Of a stretch of 64,000 bases of DNA, positions 24,808 to 32,644 are shown piece by piece. Each line of letters begins with the position of its first letter. The first letter of the stretch is position 1. Origin of the DNA: Monocercomonoides exilis. Lineage: Eukaryota; Preaxostyla; Oxymonadida; Polymastigidae. Both the position numbers and the translations under genes were made by a program. The stretch lies in contig LSRY02000009.1 of assembly GCA_001643675.2 (NCBI GenBank), positions 939,501-1,003,500 of the forward strand, given 5' to 3'. The notes beneath the pieces were generated by a model. The model searched no databases. It saw nothing but the letters and a program-made list of their open reading frames with translations, and had not been told where the DNA came from.

Positions 24808-25399
24808 AATGAAATGAAAAACATACGAAAATAAGAAAGATTAATATCAAAACAACAAGGGTTTTGATTCATGGCTTGTTCTTTCTCTGGTTTGCTATTT
24901 TTAGGGCTTTTCGAAAAATAAATTGTCTGTATATTTCATTTTTTCAATTCAACATCTGAATCTTTTTCTTTTGAGCACGTTTATTTGAATGTGATTTGAA
25001 TGCTTAGCACATGAAATAATAATATTTCCGCTATCAAAAATATCGAGAAAAAAATTCCAAAAAAAGCTCTTTTTTCATTATTTGTTTTTGAACAAAGAAG
25101 TGCATTTTAAAATAAAACAAAATTTAAAAGATTTTTGAACGAAAAATATCGATAATGAAATGAAAACGAAGAAATTGAAACATATCACTTCGTAGATTCA
25201 AGTAACACGAAAATGATATTAACTAAAAATGTTAGTGATAAAAAAGTTTTAAAATATTTATGATACATGGACAATTATTAAAAATATTTTTTTGAAGAGA
25301 GAGAAAAAACACTAAGAATGATTTAAATTGTGAATTTATATGGGAACGGAATGATCAGAATATACTGATCATTTATGATCTGATTTTAAGATCAATTAA
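23716..25399. repeat. Right 1.7-kb arm (part left of the DIRS insertion)
   Basis: Reverse complement of most of 18171-19889. It is interrupted at AATTAA (25394-25399) by the DIRS element and resumes at 29993. Confidence 0.85.
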
Positions 25400-25435
25400 A
25401 GTGCATAAGCACCTTAATTATCAAGAAAGTGTTTC

Positions 25436-25486
25436 ATCAATTCCTTCTCTTGTTTGAGAGACGCCACAATCTATGGGTCAGTCGCC
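25436..25486. repeat. Left inverted terminal repeat, shared core
   Basis: About 51 bases beginning ATCAATTCCTTCTC and ending GGGTCAGTCGCC are the reverse complement of 29919-29969. The outermost 36 bases (25400-25435) are specific to the left end and contain a GTGCATAAGCAC hairpin. Confidence 0.9.
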
Positions 25487-25497
25487 ACATTAGATCA

Positions 25498-26412
25498 ATG
25501 ATGTCTGCTTCGCAATTCCCTCCGATTGTTGGACTTACGCCGTCGGCTGATTCTGCAATGCAGCACAGTGGGGCGCAAAGCCAACCAGGGACCTTGTCAC
25601 AACCTAACATCTTTTCTTCCTCTTCAATTTTTTCACCTTCTTCATCGGAAGGTTAAGCACAGGAGTTGACCCCTTCAGCTGACAGAAAGGAAAACGAAGA
25701 TGACTTAGAGATATCTCAACGTATTTGTCAGGAGTTTGAGGACATTTTCGGACAAACGCCGAATATTTCAATTTTTGATCTAAGGATTTCCCCAAGATCC
25801 GTTCAAGATGTTGTTGAGGAGTATAAGACACAGGATTTTAGCCCGTTGTTATCGCTTGAACCGCCCACTGCCAAGAGAACAGAAAACTGGATTAAAGACG
25901 CATTAGATCAGGCGGGGTACAAGGTGGAGATTTTTCTTTTCCAGGCGATTAAAGCTGCGCTCATAGGTTTAGCCGAGATACCGACTTCAAGTGAAGGTGC
26001 AAAACAAAGGCTTGCTGACATCTTGATAATGATTACCAGGGCTCTTCAAGAGGCACGAACGGTTCGAATTCAAGGCAGGTTTGGTTTCAGGGCTGCCACA
26101 GCGATGAGCACAGACGCTTCTACAGGAATTCTCACAGAGAGACAGGAACTGATTCTCAAAGAAACAAGGCAGGAAGCCAAGCTAGAGAGAGGCTTCCAGA
26201 GACCAGCACTTCCTATTACACGTGTTCAGGCTCCTGTTAGAGAACAACCAGGAACACTTCAAAGAAGATTCAGTTATCCCATTTCTCACACAAATACACG
26301 GTTTTTTCGGAGATACCCCCGGTCCTCAGCCCCCACAAGAAGACAGCAATTCGGAAGAAGGAGGAACCAGAGCAGTTGGAGCAGGAGACCAGGGGTGCGT
26401 CAACAATTTTAG
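25498..26412 (+). CDS. DIRS Gag-like protein (one in-frame TAA)
   Basis: First frame of the element, about 304 codons from ATG 25498. It has a Ser/Pro-rich N-terminus (PSADSAMQHSGAQSQPGTL), a helical middle (DLEISQRICQEFEDIFGQTP, NWIKDALDQAGYKVEIFLFQ, AKQRLADILIMITRALQEAR) and a strongly basic C-terminus (RRFSYPISHTNTRFFRRYP, RRQQFGRRRNQSSWSRRP) suited to nucleic-acid binding. No zinc knuckle is visible. A TAA at 25654-25656 interrupts residues 52-53; both sides stay in the same frame, so it is a single substitution or a readthrough site. It overlaps the RT frame by 37 bases in a -1 relation. The role as capsid/RNA-binding protein is inferred from position and composition. Confidence 0.7.
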
Positions 26413-28316
26413 GTCCAATTCACAAGGAAACAGAGCAGAGGAGGCACATTGGAGGGAGAACCGCTTTGTTTCTCTCAGCATGGAAGCGAATCGGAGGAGA
26501 GAAATTGATAAGCAATGGAGTTCAGGCCATGTGGAAAAGCAAGCAGTCCAGGAAAGCTCTCAGCAGAGCCCAGTTCAGAGATGGAGCGTGTCTACTCAAC
26601 CAACAAAAGATCGAGGAATTCAAGAAAATATTAGAAGAACAGTTACGAACAGGAGTTGTTATCCCAATGGAGCAGAGGGAGGTCAAACACAGAAACAATG
26701 TATTTCTCATTCAAAAGAAGTCAGGAAGCTGGAGACAGATTCTCGATTGTCGGAAACTAAACGCAGCAGTGAAGAGAACACATTTCAAGTGCGACGGAGA
26801 AAAAACAGTAGAACGGCTAATAAGACGGAAAGATTACGCAGTATCCCTGGACTTGGAACAAGCTTATTATTTAATTCCAGTTTCAAAAGAACTAATTCCC
26901 TATCTTGCTTTCAGATTCATGGGAAAAGACTACTCCTTCAAAGGCATGCCTTTCGGCTTTGTAGATGCACCGCGCCTGTTCACACATATAATGAGGAAGG
27001 TGACAGCGGAGATAAGAAGAAGATGGGATGTCAGAGTCGTTGCCTATTTGGACGATCTTCTTTTTCTGCATCAAGATCAAGAAGTCTTGAAGAACATAAT
27101 ACAGGAGATAATCGTATTTTTGGAAAGCCTCGGTCTGCTGATAAACAAGAAGAAGTGCAACCTCATTCCGAGTTCGCAGTTCAGTTTCCTGGGATTCAAA
27201 TGGAACACAACCAGCTTCGATGTTTGCCTTACGGAGGAAAGAAAAAAGGCACTGAGAGAACTGTGTCGCTCGTGGGAGAGAAGGTGTTTAAGAGCCAAGA
27301 CAGTCAGAGTGAAGGATTTCGCATCATTCGTGGGAAAGCTCAGTGCAACGCGCTTCGTTCTTTCAGACGCATCTTTACACCTCCAATCCATCTACAAATT
27401 GTTGCAGAAAGGAGTTACGACAGGCGGATGGGATGGAATGATGAAGCTGAATGCGTCAATCCTCCTGCAGATAAGAAAATGGAGATGGATGTTGATGAAG
27501 AACCCCAGACGCAGACTAACTCCAGTGTTTATTCCAGAAGCAGCGCTCACCACAGATGCATCAGAAAGCTCCTGGGGAGCAACCCTCAGACTAAACAGAA
27601 TGTCACTAGATTGTCACAGTCGCTTTCCATTCGCGGTGAAAAACCAATCATCCAACTTCAGAGAACTAAAAGCCGTGGAACTTGCCCTAACACATTTTGC
27701 ACCAATCCTAGCAGAGAATCGGATTTCACAGTTGCAACTTCGTTCAGACAACTCAGCAGTTGTTTTCAACGTGAACAGATGGAATGCAGGAAGGAATCTC
27801 CGTCAAACGCTCAAAAGGATATGGATATTGAAGGAGAAACTGAAGATAGTCCTGAGAGCAGTTCATCTCCCCGGATCGCGAAACACAAGAGCCGATGCTT
27901 TTTCCCGCCTGGAAAGAGCAGGAGACTACAGCATTGCAGACAGCGAGCTCAAAGAAATCTTGTCTGTTCTTCAAGTTACTCCAACGCTGGACGTCTTTGC
28001 AGCTCAGCACAACCACAAGGTCGATCGTTGGTGCGGAATTGGAAGCCCATTGGGAGAAGACGGTCTAGCATATCCATGGAAGAACGAGTGCGTTCTGGCA
28101 CACCCCCCAATTCCACTGATTCCAATGACGATTCGGAAGGCACAGAAGGAGAGAGTACCAGTAGTATTACTCCTGCCGAACTGGAAGGGGCAGAACTGGG
28201 ATGTGCTATTGGAGAAGACGCCTCATCAGACATTCGAATGGAGGAGTCTGAGAACAGTACTGAGAAAGGGTCCATCAATGGCAAGCACAGGTGCATGTCT
28301 TCCTCCAGGCAGGTAA
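26376..28316 (+). CDS. DIRS reverse transcriptase - RNase H - methyltransferase-like polyprotein
   Basis: A 646-codon open frame. The RT domain has LIQKKSGSWRQILDCRKLNA, LDLEQAYYLIPVS, KGMPFGFVDAPRLFTHIM and the catalytic YLDD box near residue 225 (RVVAYLDDLLFLH). RNase H has TTDASESSWGATL near residue 390, a conserved glutamate in RELKAVELAL, the aspartate of LQLRSDNSAVVFN, and GSRNTRADAFSRL. The last ~110 residues (LDVFAAQHNHKVDRW, AHPPIPLIPM, LLPNWKGQNWDVLL) match the Dam-methyltransferase-like domain of DIRS elements, with a PP motif in the catalytic loop position. No ATG lies at the start of the frame, so translation probably uses a -1 shift from Gag or internal initiation. The product copies the element RNA in the intracellular particle. 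Confidence 0.9.
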   Translation: MEQETRGASTILGPIHKETEQRRHIGGRTALFLSAWKRIGGEKLISNGVQAMWKSKQSRKALSRAQFRDGACLLNQQKIEEFKKILEEQLRTGVVIPMEQREVKHRNNVFLIQKKSGSWRQILDCRKLNAAVKRTHFKCDGEKTVERLIRRKDYAVSLDLEQAYYLIPVSKELIPYLAFRFMGKDYSFKGMPFGFVDAPRLFTHIMRKVTAEIRRRWDVRVVAYLDDLLFLHQDQEVLKNIIQEIIVFLESLGLLINKKKCNLIPSSQFSFLGFKWNTTSFDVCLTEERKKALRELCRSWERRCLRAKTVRVKDFASFVGKLSATRFVLSDASLHLQSIYKLLQKGVTTGGWDGMMKLNASILLQIRKWRWMLMKNPRRRLTPVFIPEAALTTDASESSWGATLRLNRMSLDCHSRFPFAVKNQSSNFRELKAVELALTHFAPILAENRISQLQLRSDNSAVVFNVNRWNAGRNLRQTLKRIWILKEKLKIVLRAVHLPGSRNTRADAFSRLERAGDYSIADSELKEILSVLQVTPTLDVFAAQHNHKVDRWCGIGSPLGEDGLAYPWKNECVLAHPPIPLIPMTIRKAQKERVPVVLLLPNWKGQNWDVLLEKTPHQTFEWRSLRTVLRKGPSMASTGACLPPGR

Positions 28317-29671
28317 AGAGTCATATTGATCAATCCACAAGAGTTAAAGGCGAGAGCTGGTGGAGAAGGGCTTTGGAAGAAAGATCTTTCCCAGTTTCAT
28401 TGGCAGAGGAGTGCATATCGGGAATTGCTCAGTCGACGTGGGATGGATATTTATTCGGCTTCGCACACTTTGGAGAACAGTGGGAAAAGAGTGATATGGG
28501 CATAATTCCAGAGGATATTCACGAGTGGGCAGCTCGATGTTCCAGCATATTTATTACACTTAGAGACAATGGAATGAAGCTGTCATGTTTGCAGCTCATC
28601 CGCTCAGCAGTTTCATTTTTCACAAGCTTGGTTTACAACACAAATTTAGGGGATATTCCGATAATAAAAATATTGTTTAGAGGGTTTAGAAGAACAGAGA
28701 GGACAAGAAAAAAGAAGGTCCAAGAAATTTGGAATCCGAAGACCATTCTGACATTCTTTTCTAATCTTGGAGAAAACCAAAGCTTGAGTTTCAAACATCT
28801 GACAATGAAAGCCATTGTGCTCACCATGCTATTCACTGCGTGCAGGTTTACAGAGTTGGAAAGAGTAGATATGGAACGATCCAGATTCGAGCAGGAAGGA
28901 ATATATCTAGACACAAGGCTAAAAACATCGCTTAATCGAACAGAAATTGCTGTTCCTTTTTTAAATGAAAGCCCTTCAATTTGCCCAGCTTCGGCCATTC
29001 AAGTTTTGTGGGAAGAGATAAAGAAAAGAGAACCAGATGGAAATAAATTGTTTTTAAATACCGAAACTTTTCACCCTCTTACAGTAAAAGGTATTAGACG
29101 ATTGGCAAAGGAGACGTTGAAGGAAGCAGGAATTCCAGGCCATTTCACTCCTTATTCAATAAAGGCTGCAACGCTTTCAACGCTAACGATGTCTGGAATT
29201 CCACCAACTCAGATTGCGAAGTTTGCCCGTCTTTCCCCTAGAACAGACACTTTGGTGAAGCATTATGTGAAGGCCAATCTTGCTTCAACCTTGGGGAAAG
29301 TGATCGCCTCAACTATGAACGTTCACAGTGAAGAGTTAGCAAACAATCCGTGTGCAGAAAATGGTGTCAAGATGTGCGTCAGACCAGACAGAGACCAGAA
29401 GAACAAAAAGGAGAGACGAGAAATGGAATCTGGGATGGTACTGAGGGATGAGAAGTGCCTGATGAAGCCAGGTTTGAGTGAGGAAGAAGCTAAAAATTCT
29501 GTTGAATTCCCTTCCAGAGTAGACGAGCCTGATGAGGAGATGGAGGAACAGAAGTCACTTGGAGAACAATTCATTATTCGAACAAGATCACAAGCAAAAA
29601 AGGAGGAAGAGAGCAACAACGCAAAGAAGACGCACACTGTGGTAGTAATGATGGCTTCATCATCCAACTAA
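26480..29671 (+). CDS. DIRS tyrosine recombinase, in a frame overlapping the RT gene
   Basis: The recombinase lies in the last ~450 codons (from about 28.3 kb). It has a SAM-like N-terminal part (IAQSTWDGYLFGFAHFGEQW) and a catalytic domain with box I arginine in MLFTACRFTELERV, box II TPYSIKAATLSTL and the putative nucleophile tyrosine in DTLVKHYVKANL. Box II shows Y-x-x-K where H-x-x-R is usual. The frame is open without a stop from 26222 and the first ATG is at 26480, so about 1.8 kb overlaps the RT frame; the overlapping part is Ser/Arg/Gln-rich and probably an overprinted or untranslated extension. The enzyme would insert the circular cDNA at AATTAA-like sites. The C-terminal ~110 residues are acidic/basic low complexity. 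Confidence 0.88.
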   Translation: MEANRRREIDKQWSSGHVEKQAVQESSQQSPVQRWSVSTQPTKDRGIQENIRRTVTNRSCYPNGAEGGQTQKQCISHSKEVRKLETDSRLSETKRSSEENTFQVRRRKNSRTANKTERLRSIPGLGTSLLFNSSFKRTNSLSCFQIHGKRLLLQRHAFRLCRCTAPVHTYNEEGDSGDKKKMGCQSRCLFGRSSFSASRSRSLEEHNTGDNRIFGKPRSADKQEEVQPHSEFAVQFPGIQMEHNQLRCLPYGGKKKGTERTVSLVGEKVFKSQDSQSEGFRIIRGKAQCNALRSFRRIFTPPIHLQIVAERSYDRRMGWNDEAECVNPPADKKMEMDVDEEPQTQTNSSVYSRSSAHHRCIRKLLGSNPQTKQNVTRLSQSLSIRGEKPIIQLQRTKSRGTCPNTFCTNPSRESDFTVATSFRQLSSCFQREQMECRKESPSNAQKDMDIEGETEDSPESSSSPRIAKHKSRCFFPPGKSRRLQHCRQRAQRNLVCSSSYSNAGRLCSSAQPQGRSLVRNWKPIGRRRSSISMEERVRSGTPPNSTDSNDDSEGTEGESTSSITPAELEGAELGCAIGEDASSDIRMEESENSTEKGSINGKHRCMSSSRQVKSHIDQSTRVKGESWWRRALEERSFPVSLAEECISGIAQSTWDGYLFGFAHFGEQWEKSDMGIIPEDIHEWAARCSSIFITLRDNGMKLSCLQLIRSAVSFFTSLVYNTNLGDIPIIKILFRGFRRTERTRKKKVQEIWNPKTILTFFSNLGENQSLSFKHLTMKAIVLTMLFTACRFTELERVDMERSRFEQEGIYLDTRLKTSLNRTEIAVPFLNESPSICPASAIQVLWEEIKKREPDGNKLFLNTETFHPLTVKGIRRLAKETLKEAGIPGHFTPYSIKAATLSTLTMSGIPPTQIAKFARLSPRTDTLVKHYVKANLASTLGKVIASTMNVHSEELANNPCAENGVKMCVRPDRDQKNKKERREMESGMVLRDEKCLMKPGLSEEEAKNSVEFPSRVDEPDEEMEEQKSLGEQFIIRTRSQAKKEEESNNAKKTHTVVVMMASSSN

Positions 29672-29677
29672 TTGATT

Positions 29678-29779
29678 CTCTCAAACAAGAGAAGGAATTG
29701 ATGAAACACTTTCTTGATAATTAAGGTGCTTATGCACTTTAATTAAAAAAGAAAGTGGAGAATCAATTCCTTCTCTTTG
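29678..29779. repeat. DIRS internal complementary region
   Basis: Reads as the reverse complement of the left end followed directly by the reverse complement of the right end, sharing one TTAATT (29739-29744) at the join. This is the template expected for closing the ends during circle formation in the DIRS replication model, and it proves where the element termini are. Confidence 0.93.
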
Positions 29780-29918
29780 CCCACCACCGTTTTCACTCCC
29801 ACCCTTTGAAGTTCTGTTTTCAAAACTGTTCGTGTTTTTTGCAGTTCCTTCTCTTTGCGCCTTTTGGTTTTATAAGCGCAAAGTGGTTTTTTTCCCAATT
29901 CACCAAAACACACAAATG

Positions 29919-29969
29919 GGCGACTGACCCATAGATTGTGGCGTCTCTCAAACAAGAGAAGGAATTGAT
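29919..29969. repeat. Right inverted terminal repeat, shared core
   Basis: Reverse complement of 25436-25486. It is followed by a right-specific end (29970-29986) reading into TTTTTT and the AATTAA flank. The stretch 29780-29918 is untranslated spacer. Confidence 0.9.
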
Positions 29970-30021
29970 TCTCCACTTTCTTTTTTAATTAATATTTTGT
30001 GACTTTTCAAAAAAAATACCC

Positions 30022-32644
30022 AATATCTTAATCAACTTTTCAAAAAAAAAAATCCAGCCAATCTGATAGGACTGCTGAGTTAGGTGGTCATATCTCTGAT
30101 GATATCGGTTTATTTCTTTGATTTTTTATGATTGTTTGTTCTTGTTGCGCTTCCTCAATCGAAAGAAAATCAAGTTAAGTTTTATCACAACGAATCAAAA
30201 ATGCTCATTTTCAACACAATAAATAAACAAATAAATAAATGTCAAACAAATAAAATCTCAGAAATAATGCTTCTTCCATTTTATGCTCTGACATACTCTT
30301 CTGTTCTTCATGACATTTTATTTGAGAATAGAAAAGATGAAACAAAAAAAAATCTCGACAAAGGAAATCGAAAATTTTATTCAAATAACAAACTTTAACG
30401 TACAATTTTCTTGTCTTCTTTTTCATAGTTAACATCTTTTTTTTCATTCCATTCCTTTCAACAGTGAAGCAAGAAAAACAAACAATTCATTCTAAAATTG
30501 AAAACAATTATCAAAATGGCAAAATCTTTGAGTTTATGAATAAAAGCGAATTCATTTGCACATTCAATTAACATTTTTCATGTGCGTTTCATGAGCATAA
30601 TCAAATAAATGTTTTGTGTTATTCAAAGGTTTGTGCCCATCATCAACCAAATTTTTATTTCCAACAAAAGGATTGAAACACATGTTATTGTCGACTTCAA
30701 TATTTCTACAAGCACTGAATTGGATTTCAATTCCACAGATAAATAAAATTTTAAATAATCATTGAATTATTATTCCATAAAAAGCAATTCATATTTATAT
30801 CATCAAAAAGAACCGACAAACTCAAGATGTTAGTTTTCATTTTTGAATATGATGATTTATGCAATTTATTTCTTGAGAATAACACCATAATTCGTTTTCT
30901 GATCTTAATGAAATGAAGGAAATAACTTTATTTTGCAGTTATCTTCTCTTATCCAATTATCATGTTCCAATAATATATATCTTATAAAATCATGTATCGA
31001 TGTTCTATGAGTGCAGAAACTTTTCTCAGGCAATATTTATTACAAATCAGTGAGATTCATTTTCTTTTCTGAAATTATTTTTGGAAACAGTTTTTCGTTA
31101 TTTTCCAACTTTTCTTTTTCTCCTCCCCGCTTCCCTATTCATTCTTGTGTTTTTTTCCGAATTTTCACAAATACAACAATTTCGAAAGTTAATACCATAA
31201 TCAACAAAATTCAAAACTTTTCCTCAACGATAAATGTCAACTTGATGAACAATTTCCTTTGGTGCAGTTTTTCCATCCGAATCTGTTCAAAGCTTTTCTT
31301 TTCCGTTCAACGCATGTGATGGAATCGATAAAGAAACCAGAACAGATCTGTATCGACAAATGTCTGTTCGCTTCTAACAAACACGTTCGAATCTTCAGCA
31401 AGTTGTTCATATTTAAAGTTGAAAGAGACTTAAGTTAAGATTGCTTTGATATTTTTTCTCCCCAAATATATTTCCCTCCGCTTGGCTGTATCATTCATGA
31501 ATAAGTTTCCATGTCAATAAAAAATGGCCGTCCAGCTGTAATTTGCCAGCACATTTCACACAAGAACATACCCCAACCTGGATGATCTTCAAACTCGTTG
31601 CCGCTGAACTTTCATCAGGCAGTTCTAAGACAGCACTCACTTGGAAGGTTCAATCCAATCATTCTTCTTGCAAAGCAGAATAAGAAATACGACGATTGGC
31701 AAGGCGTAAGATAGATAAAAACTGAAAGCACACATTCAGTATCGCTTTTTTTCAAACATATGCAATTTTTGATGATATGTTAATTTGTTATAAAGCTTCT
31801 GAAACATTCATTTGTTTTTTCTCACTTTTCAATTTTTTGTTGAATAACAATCAAAATAAAATGAATAATTTCTTTATTAACAAAAGCCTAACTTTTCTCT
31901 GTTAGAATCAGTGCTTCAATTGAAGATCGCGTTCAAAAAAGAAAAACAATCAATGGATGCAATATGAATAAAAAGAATTATGAAAAAAACAAACCAAATT
32001 CATTTCATATCAAAAAAAGTAATTAATATTTTGATGCGAAATGAATATAACGTTCGAATAAAAAATAAATGTCTATTCTCGCTATTTCAACAAATTTTTG
32101 TGAAAAAGATGAATAATAAATTATAATGGTATTATTTTTTTCATATTTTTTTTTTCATTTCTCGTGAATCTCGTATATCCTAAAATTTAAATGTACATGA
32201 TATATGTTTTGATGACTACGTTTAAAATTATTTAAAAATACGATAGTGATATGCTCAATGAATAAAAAAAAGATGAAGGCTCCGAAAATAATAAAAGATA
32301 GGTGGAAAAGTGTCTTTTTATTAAGAAAAGATGCATTCAACTCAACAAGAAAAAGATAGTCGTTTTTGCGAGTTTCAAGTTGCTTCAACAAAATAATAAG
32401 ATAAAATCAAGAATTAATTAATAACAAACGAGACTATGATTTTCAGGAATTATCCATAAGTCTATAATGTCTTAAAAGTGAAAAATATCAGAAATTGTAA
32501 ATATTTATCTTATTTAAAAAAATCGAAACTTTTTTAGGAAAGCAAAAATACAAATTATATTAGGAACCATAAAAAACAATAATGATAATACAATTAATGT
32601 TTGTGTAGATCTTGAATTGTTTGGAGAAAGGAACATCAACTTTA
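30022..32644. other. AT-rich intergenic region
   Basis: Just outside the arm, 30027-30057 repeats a CTTTTCAAAAAAA-type motif resembling the arm terminus. The rest is AT-rich with low-complexity frames. The region 31.0-31.7 kb is somewhat less AT-rich and might hold an old decayed exon, but I cannot name it. The segment before 32645 should hold the promoter of the next gene; no distinct motif was recognised. Confidence 0.5.

Larger units (their letters stand above)
25400..29992 (+). mobile_element. DIRS-type tyrosine-recombinase retrotransposon, near-complete (copy 1)
   Basis: A 4.59-kb element with inverted ends, an internal complementary region and Gag, RT/RNase H/methyltransferase-like and tyrosine-recombinase frames, the architecture that defines DIRS elements. 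AATTAA flanks it on both sides (25394-25399 and 29987-29992); removing the element and one AATTAA restores the interrupted arm of the surrounding repeat exactly. Frames are long and open apart from one stop in Gag, so it moved recently, after the surrounding inverted pair had formed. Confidence 0.92.
18171..30021. mobile_element. Inverted pair of coiled-coil units with identical-looking 1.7-kb arms, split by a DIRS element
   Basis: The arm 18171-19889 is the reverse complement of 23716-25399 plus 29993-30021, the latter being split by the DIRS retroelement. Lengths are 1719 and 1713 bases, and the 6-base difference is explained by a T-run of 14 versus 8 next to the outer end GGGTATTTTT, so there are no other net indels. 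Several encoded frames are identical in both arms (60, 61, 75 and 76 residues). The centre, 19890-23715, holds diverged tail-to-tail copies. No target duplication is obvious (flanks AATCATAT and AATATCTT). It may be a TIR transposon or a segmental inverted duplication; a related end sequence at 54.66-54.74 kb supports mobility. Confidence 0.7.

Noticed and set aside
26480-28300. Independent protein domain in the recombinase frame upstream of the recombinase
   Set aside because: Its composition is what the RT gene gives when read in the +2 frame; no motif is recognisable, so it is kept only as an overlap observation.
32612-32644. Upstream TTG start extending the surface protein by 11 residues
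   Set aside because: Non-ATG start in a eukaryote; the ATG at 32645 begins directly with the hydrophobic signal sequence.
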